Of a stretch of 10,264 bases of DNA, positions 6,585-10,264 are shown one piece after another. Under the pieces are notes generated by a model. It was not told the origin of the DNA and searched no databases. It saw only the letters and a program-made list of their open reading frames with translations. This stretch comes from Chloroflexota bacterium (GTDB lineage Bacteria; Chloroflexota; Limnocylindria; Limnocylindrales; CSP1-4): the NCBI GenBank assembly GCA_003158495.1, contig PMJT01000243.1:16809-27072 (forward strand). Direction: 5' to 3'. The position numbers and the translations under genes were made by a program. Positions within the stretch are counted from its first letter, which is position 1. Every line of letters begins with the position of its first letter.

Positions 6585-7102
6585 CGTGCTCGGGCCGGCA
6601 GAACCGGTTCGGAGTCCGGGCGAACGATCTGCGGGGACCGATCGAGGGACGGGAACGACTTCACCGGCCGTACCTCACGGCAGCTGCGGCCACCGCCATT
6701 GCCGCGTCAATCGTCGTCGCCGGGATCCTCGGGCCGCATCAGTCAGCCCGTCCCCACGCCACTTCCCCGGATGTGTCGTTCGCGACGAGCAAGATGACGC
6801 TTCATCCTCGTCCTCGGCGCCGCAGCCCCTGGACCCAGCCGTTTCGCCTAGCCGCCTCGGGCCGATCGTCGGCTGGCGACGGCCAACTCGGCTCGGTGTA
6901 TCCGGCGTTCCGGACGCCGGCCGAAGATCGCGGGACAGCCATCGCGAGTGTCCAGGTCACGGCCTGGATGAGCCTGCAGGGCTCCGTGCTGATCTGGGCC
7001 GCGGCCGCGGTGGACGGGTCTCTGGGTGTGGCCTATGCCCTCGATCTCGCCACGGCCCAACCGGGCGCCTGGGGCGGGGCCTGCCCGCGTCGCGCGGTGG
7101 GA
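6585..7102 (+). pseudogene. Decayed, start-less paralogue of the membrane-anchored protein at 9414
   Basis: No intact gene fits this 518-bp stretch between trxB and the convergent cyclase. In the + frame with codons at 6602, 6605 and so on, codons 6635-6733 encode GPIEGRERLHRPYL followed by a 19-residue hydrophobic helix ending in G. The gene at 9414 encodes GPIEGQARLPGPHL plus a helix at the same place, with 16 of 33 residues identical and no gap. The DNA shares the 15-mer GGGACCGATCGAGGG (6634-6648 and 9437-9451), and 23 of the next 33 bases match. There is no ATG, GTG or TTG before this segment in frame; CTG at 6629 is the only near-cognate codon. After 6780 a Ser/Pro-rich linker (ASSSSSAPQPLDP) appears in another frame, suggesting frameshifts. 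The later part may drift back to the first frame, then runs into the cyclase gene. It is a remnant, or a gene I cannot delimit. Confidence 0.5.
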
Positions 7103-8446
7103 TCAGTGGCGGCCGACGTCCTTGCGCGACTTGTCGAAATAGACGCCGCGGTCCGCTTCCTGGGTCGCGTTATCGAGCATGGCACCGCTGCGGGCCAGTC
7201 CGTAGCCGATCGAGGCGCCCACCGACGAAGCGCCCGGTGAGCCGTAAGCGGTGCCCAGAATGCGCCGCAGAGCATCGGCGACAGAAGCCGTCCGTGAGGC
7301 CAGCGCCCCGGGGAGCATGATGCCGAACTCGTCGCCGCCGAGCCGGGCTGCGATCGCACCGCCCTCGTTCGGAGTCGCATCGGAGATCGCGGCCGCGACG
7401 GCCACAAGCAACCTGTCGCCCGCGTCGTGGCCCAGGGTGTCGTTGGTCGCCTTCAGGCCATCGACATCCGCCAGCACGACGCCGACGGGCGCCGGCTTGT
7501 CGGCGTGGTGGGCAAGCGCCTCTTCCCAGGCCAGGCGGTTGCGGAGCCCGGTAAGGACGTCTCGGCGGGCCCTGTCTGCGCTCTGGGTGAAGGCCTCGCT
7601 CAGGACCACGGCCCGGTCAATCTGGTGCTCGCGGTCGCGCTGCAGCATGGCCAGCAAGAAGATCGGGCCGGCAAGGAAGAGAAGCGCTCCCGCCGAGCCC
7701 GGGGCCGCGAAGGCCGCGGCGACTCCGATCGGGGCCAGCGTCAGGTCCGCCAGGAATGTGAAGCGCAGAGCCTCGACGAGCTTTGCCGTCGGAAGCTCGA
7801 GACCGTAGCAGTTGCGGACCCACGAGGCGGCTGCGTCGCAGCCAAACTGGGCGCCGAGTGCGGCGGCGCACACACCCACAGTGGCAATTGTGAAGCCGTG
7901 GACCCCGGCGACTGCGAAGACGGCCGCGGGCCCGACCGCGTGCCAGGAAGAGCCGGCCAGAACCGACAGTCGTTCCCTTCGGTCCGGGTCTCGAAGACGG
8001 GCCGCGTACGCGGCGATGACCAGCCCCGCCAGCGGAACGAGGGGCACGATCTGCGGCGGAAGAAGGAAGAGCGACGCGAAGAGCACCGGCGTAGTGGGCA
8101 GCGCCGTGCCGGGGCCGATCTCGAACTCGATCGAGGCGGCCGCGACGTGCGCCGCGATGCAGGCGGCGAGCATGCCGAGCGGAATGAATTGCGGCGGCGC
8201 CAGGACCAGCCACAGTCCCAGCGCCGCTACAAAGGATCCGCCTGTGAGGTACCCCGACATCCGGTCCGGGACCGCGCGCTCCGAATGAGCGCGGTCCCTG
8301 GCTTCGCGGATGTCGGCCGCCTCGCTTATCGCCTCGATCAGGTCCAGGTCGCGTTCGACGACGTCGCTTCGCGGAGACATCGGGTGCCGAACTCGATGCA
8401 ATGCTGCGTCGATGGCGTGCGGGTGATCTGCCAGGATCGATGCCAT
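7103..8446 (-). CDS. Multi-pass membrane diguanylate cyclase (GGDEF domain)
   Basis: This predicted enzyme makes cyclic di-GMP from two GTP. The 447-residue protein has a charged N-terminus of about 65 residues. Roughly six to eight hydrophobic segments lie between 66 and 268 (for example 66-82, 88-105, 132-150, 229-247 and 253-268), forming an integral-membrane sensor of no family I recognise. A linker helix (269-292) leads to a C-terminal GGDEF domain (293-447). Active-site features are intact: RRDVLTGLRNR (294-304), ADVDGLKATNDTLGHDAGD (326-344) and RLGGDEF (368-374). No RxxD inhibitory site lies five residues before GGDEF. ATG at 8446 has no clear Shine-Dalgarno; an ATG at 8380 is an alternative start. 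It follows the secreted-protein gene on the same strand after 27 bp, so co-transcription is likely. Confidence 0.88.
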   Translation of the reverse strand: MASILADHPHAIDAALHRVRHPMSPRSDVVERDLDLIEAISEAADIREARDRAHSERAVPDRMSGYLTGGSFVAALGLWLVLAPPQFIPLGMLAACIAAHVAAASIEFEIGPGTALPTTPVLFASLFLLPPQIVPLVPLAGLVIAAYAARLRDPDRRERLSVLAGSSWHAVGPAAVFAVAGVHGFTIATVGVCAAALGAQFGCDAAASWVRNCYGLELPTAKLVEALRFTFLADLTLAPIGVAAAFAAPGSAGALLFLAGPIFLLAMLQRDREHQIDRAVVLSEAFTQSADRARRDVLTGLRNRLAWEEALAHHADKPAPVGVVLADVDGLKATNDTLGHDAGDRLLVAVAAAISDATPNEGGAIAARLGGDEFGIMLPGALASRTASVADALRRILGTAYGSPGASSVGASIGYGLARSGAMLDNATQEADRGVYFDKSRKDVGRH

Positions 8447-8473
8447 TCGATACCGCTAATCAGGAGTCGCTGT

Positions 8474-9151
8474 TCACCAGGACTTGAACGGATCGACGAA
8501 GACGTCGTCGATCTTCCAGCTCGCGGAGCTTCCCCGCAGGGAGAAGCGAAGCGTCAGGTTTTCCATGCCGGCGCCGTTGAACAGGGCCGGAATCTTGAGG
8601 GCAATCGTGGGCGCCCAGGCCGGGGCACCGGGGTCGCCGTTGACGTCAAACGCGCTCGTGCCGATGTACCCGTTGTCGGGGTTCACGACGGTGGTATCAA
8701 CGTGGAGGATCGCTCCCGACACGTGCGGGTTGGCGACGAAGAGCCGGATGACGTCCTGGCCGCGCGACACGCAGAAGGTGCGCGACTCGGCAGCGCCGTT
8801 GCCCGCGAGGTCGAGGCTGTGGCTGTCGGAGGCGCCGGCCACCTTCCAGGGCTCGTTGGTGCCGACGATCGTTGCGGCGCCGGTCAGCGACCAGCCTGTC
8901 GAGCCGTTCTCGAAGCCGCCGTTGGACACCTGGAAGTACTTAGCGGTGTCCCCCCAGGGGGCGAAGACTGTCGACAGGGACGGAGAGGTACAGGCAAGTG
9001 GGGTGCCGTACGCGAGGGCGCTGCCCGCGCCGGCGCCGAAGACCGCCGTGGCAAGCGCGGCGGCGGCGAGCAACTTGGGTAGACGGCCGACATGGGTCCG
9101 ACGGCGTCCCTTTGGGGCCTCGGGTGTACTGCTGGAAGTGCGATCGATCAT
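8474..9151 (-). CDS. Secreted protein with a predicted jelly-roll/carbohydrate-binding-like fold, function unknown
   Basis: The 225-residue product has an Arg/Lys-rich start, a hydrophobic stretch (26-43) and a signal-peptidase site at ALA|YG (45-49). The mature part begins with a short Cys/Pro segment and then NGGFENGSTGWSLTG (77-91). That pattern opens beta-sandwich domains resembling carbohydrate-binding modules. NEPWKVAGASDSHSLDL (99-115) and the closing SWKIDDVFVDPFKSW (211-225) match a family of small secreted hypothetical proteins that I recall from soil Actinobacteria and Chloroflexota. Cys54 and Cys127 could form a disulfide. No catalytic motif is visible. The ATG at 9151 is well supported: GAGGAG (9164-9159 on the - strand) lies 7 nt upstream. 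Function is unknown; a structural or binding role outside the cell is inference. Confidence 0.8.
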   Translation of the reverse strand: MIDRTSSSTPEAPKGRRRTHVGRLPKLLAAAALATAVFGAGAGSALAYGTPLACTSPSLSTVFAPWGDTAKYFQVSNGGFENGSTGWSLTGAATIVGTNEPWKVAGASDSHSLDLAGNGAAESRTFCVSRGQDVIRLFVANPHVSGAILHVDTTVVNPDNGYIGTSAFDVNGDPGAPAWAPTIALKIPALFNGAGMENLTLRFSLRGSSASWKIDDVFVDPFKSW

Positions 9152-9187
9152 CCGTTGGCTCCTCGTCCTTACCGGTCACCGTGGCTA

Positions 9188-9217
9188 GTGCTCCGGGCTT
9201 CGGGGAGTGTGCTCCGG
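9188..9217. repeat. Tandem 9-bp direct repeats 21 bp apart
   Basis: GTGCTCCGG occurs at 9188-9196 and again at 9209-9217, a 21-bp period equal to two turns of B-DNA. The pair lies 37-66 bp upstream of the ATG of the secreted-protein gene, a position suited to an activator or repressor. Function is inferred from spacing only. Confidence 0.4.
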
Positions 9218-9270
9218 CCTAGGACCTCCGCGCTATGGCACGTTCGTGTAGGGTCAGGCCATTGCTCGAA

Positions 9271-9282
9271 CGCACCGGTGCG
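9271..9282. repeat. Perfect 12-bp palindrome, partly repeated at the start of the 9414 gene
   Basis: CGCACCGGTGCG is self-complementary. Ten of its bases, CGCACCGGTG, recur at 9407-9416, where they overlap the GTG start codon at 9414. A further palindrome GGTGCACC lies at 9301-9308. In DNA this GC-rich some of this could be chance. Confidence 0.35.
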
Positions 9283-9413
9283 CGCCGTCAACGGTGCCAC
9301 GGTGCACCTCCCGTACTACCTATGACGGAAGTCCCGGCAGCCGCCACGGTCGAGAGCGCGGCCGCTGAGCGACCGCGCCAGGCGCTAGGCTCGTGCGGTC
9401 CGCTTTCGCACCG

Positions 9414-10264
9414 GTGATCCAGACGCTATTCGAGCAGGGACCGATCGAGGGTCAGGCGCGGCTTCCCGGGCCGCACCTGCGGGTCGGCGCGGTCATCGCA
9501 CTGGGTGCCGTGATCGTCGCTCTGGGCTACTTCGGGTCGCGCCCGGTGCCGCCACCGGGCCCGTCGCCGGCCGCATCGAACGTGGCCATCGCTGCTCCGT
9601 CGGCCGCGGCTTCGGCACCCGAGACGCTGCCCACGCTCGATCCCAACTCCTACGGCTCGGTCTCGGGGCTGACGCCCGTTGAGCCGCTCGCGAACCAGCT
9701 CCTTCAATCGGAGCTGCCGCCGCAGGTCAACGGCCGGTCGATCGCGGCGATCGGCCTGGACCTCTACTACGTCGTCCAGGGCTCCCTCGTCGAGACCAGT
9801 CGGATCGGGGGCACCACGGACCCCCGAATCCTCGTCACAGCTTCGCGTTGCGAGGCCATCTACCAGCTCGCCGCGGCTGGCAACACGCTTGCCTGGGTCA
9901 TGACATCGCCGGCCGGACCGTCCGCCGCTATCGGCGCCTGCGGCTCCCCCGCGGTCGTGACCTGGACGATCTGGCTTCTCGACTTGAACGGAGGCAAGCC
10001 GCGCCAGGTTGCTCACGGTACGCGCAAGGCCGACTCGATCGATGCGGCCGAATACCCGACCCACCTGGCCCTCTCCGACTCCGCCTACGCCTTCGATCGG
10101 CCGACTGATGCGAAGGTTCCCGCCGCCGGCACGACGGTGGAGATCCACGAACTCGGCGGCAAGCTGGTGCGCTCCATCCAGAGCCAGGGCACGGTGGACA
10201 GTGTCATGCTCGGCGGCAGCAGGCTCGCCGTCTTGACCGCTGACGGCACCGGCAGCGGCGCGAC
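9414..10264 (+). CDS. Membrane-anchored protein with possible beta-propeller ectodomain, cut by the right window edge
   Basis: The frame is open from GTG 9414 to the window end (283 codons, no stop), so the gene is 3'-partial. The product has a 22-residue N-terminus containing GPIEGQARLPGPHL (9-22), one transmembrane helix (23-40), a Pro/Ala/Ser linker (42-75), then an extracytoplasmic domain. That domain shows repeated strand-like units ending in small loops, such as LDLYYVVQGSLVE (115-127), AAGNTLAWVMTSPAG (154-168), TWTIWLLDLNGG (183-194) and EIHELGGKLVRSI (243-255). This looks like beta-propeller blades, but I do not recognise a family. Cys146 and Cys176 may pair. GTG at 9393 is an alternative start; neither start has a Shine-Dalgarno. 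A decayed copy of its 5' end lies at 6585-7102. No function is assigned. Confidence 0.75.
   Translation, partial: MIQTLFEQGPIEGQARLPGPHLRVGAVIALGAVIVALGYFGSRPVPPPGPSPAASNVAIAAPSAAASAPETLPTLDPNSYGSVSGLTPVEPLANQLLQSELPPQVNGRSIAAIGLDLYYVVQGSLVETSRIGGTTDPRILVTASRCEAIYQLAAAGNTLAWVMTSPAGPSAAIGACGSPAVVTWTIWLLDLNGGKPRQVAHGTRKADSIDAAEYPTHLALSDSAYAFDRPTDAKVPAAGTTVEIHELGGKLVRSIQSQGTVDSVMLGGSRLAVLTADGTGSGA

Larger units (their letters stand above)
9152..9413. other. Divergent intergenic region with repeats and palindromes; no gene seen
   Basis: This 262-bp gap separates the - strand secreted-protein gene from the + strand membrane-anchored gene, so it must hold both promoters. Candidate -10 boxes on the + strand are TAGGGT (9249-9254) and TAGGCT (9386-9391), neither with a good -35. 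Short open frames here have arginine-rich shadow-like products and no family resemblance. No tRNA-like structure was seen. Confidence 0.6.

Noticed and set aside
6586..7320. Open frame from GTG 6586 as a complete gene after trxB
   Set aside because: The product is Arg/Ser/Pro-rich and runs 218 bp into the cyclase gene; only a short linker-like part of it may belong to the decayed paralogue.
7427..9082. 551-codon + strand open frame, the longest in the window
   Set aside because: It lies antisense to the GGDEF cyclase and the secreted-protein gene, both of which have intact motifs; its product is charged, repetitive and domainless.
9426..10148. - strand open frame opposite the membrane-anchored gene
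   Set aside because: Arg/Gly-rich shadow; the + strand has a credible membrane helix, linker and strand pattern, plus a paralogous fragment.
1..10264. tRNA, rRNA, CRISPR, insertion sequence or prophage signals
   Set aside because: I looked in the intergenic gaps for T-loop motifs, regularly spaced repeats, terminal inverted repeats and transposase or integrase motifs and saw none; base composition looks uniform.

Overview
The window is high-GC, gene-dense bacterial DNA. The gene set points to a free-living soil or freshwater bacterium, most likely Chloroflexota (Limnocylindria/Ellin6529-like) or a deep actinobacterial relative. The reasons are a coenzyme F420 synthesis cassette with a stand-alone CofE, an F420-type luciferase-like oxidoreductase, LysM/M23 and jelly-roll secreted proteins, and GTG and TTG starts. 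This placement is inference; there is no rRNA or other marker gene in the window.

Left part (1-3031, + strand): cofD (3' part only), cofC, cofE and an AlkA-type DNA glycosylase form a tightly coupled operon. Each start codon overlaps the previous stop by 4 bp. The first three genes make F420-0 and add its glutamate tail; the glycosylase is a DNA-repair passenger. A hairpin lies between this operon and the convergent gene that follows.

Middle (3078-6584): a membrane-anchored LysM-LysM-M23 cell-wall endopeptidase on the - strand starts from TTG behind a dyad-rich leader. It is divergent from an F420-dependent luciferase-like oxidoreductase on the + strand, which could use the cofactor made by the left operon. 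A thioredoxin reductase follows. It carries a 45-residue N-terminal extension, and a perfect 17-bp dyad resembling CsoR/CstR-family operators sits just before its start.

Right part (6585-10264): about 500 bp after trxB holds no intact gene but carries a decayed copy of the 5' end of the gene at 9414. Next come two - strand genes, probably co-transcribed: a secreted jelly-roll-like protein of unknown function (8474-9151) and a multi-pass membrane diguanylate cyclase (7103-8446). A 262-bp divergent intergenic region with direct repeats and palindromes separates them from a membrane-anchored protein with a possible beta-propeller ectodomain, which runs off the right edge.

No tRNA, rRNA, CRISPR array, transposase or phage gene was recognised. 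The most unusual signals are the trxB operator-like dyad, the decayed paralogue of the membrane-anchored protein, and the dyad-rich leader of the M23 gene.
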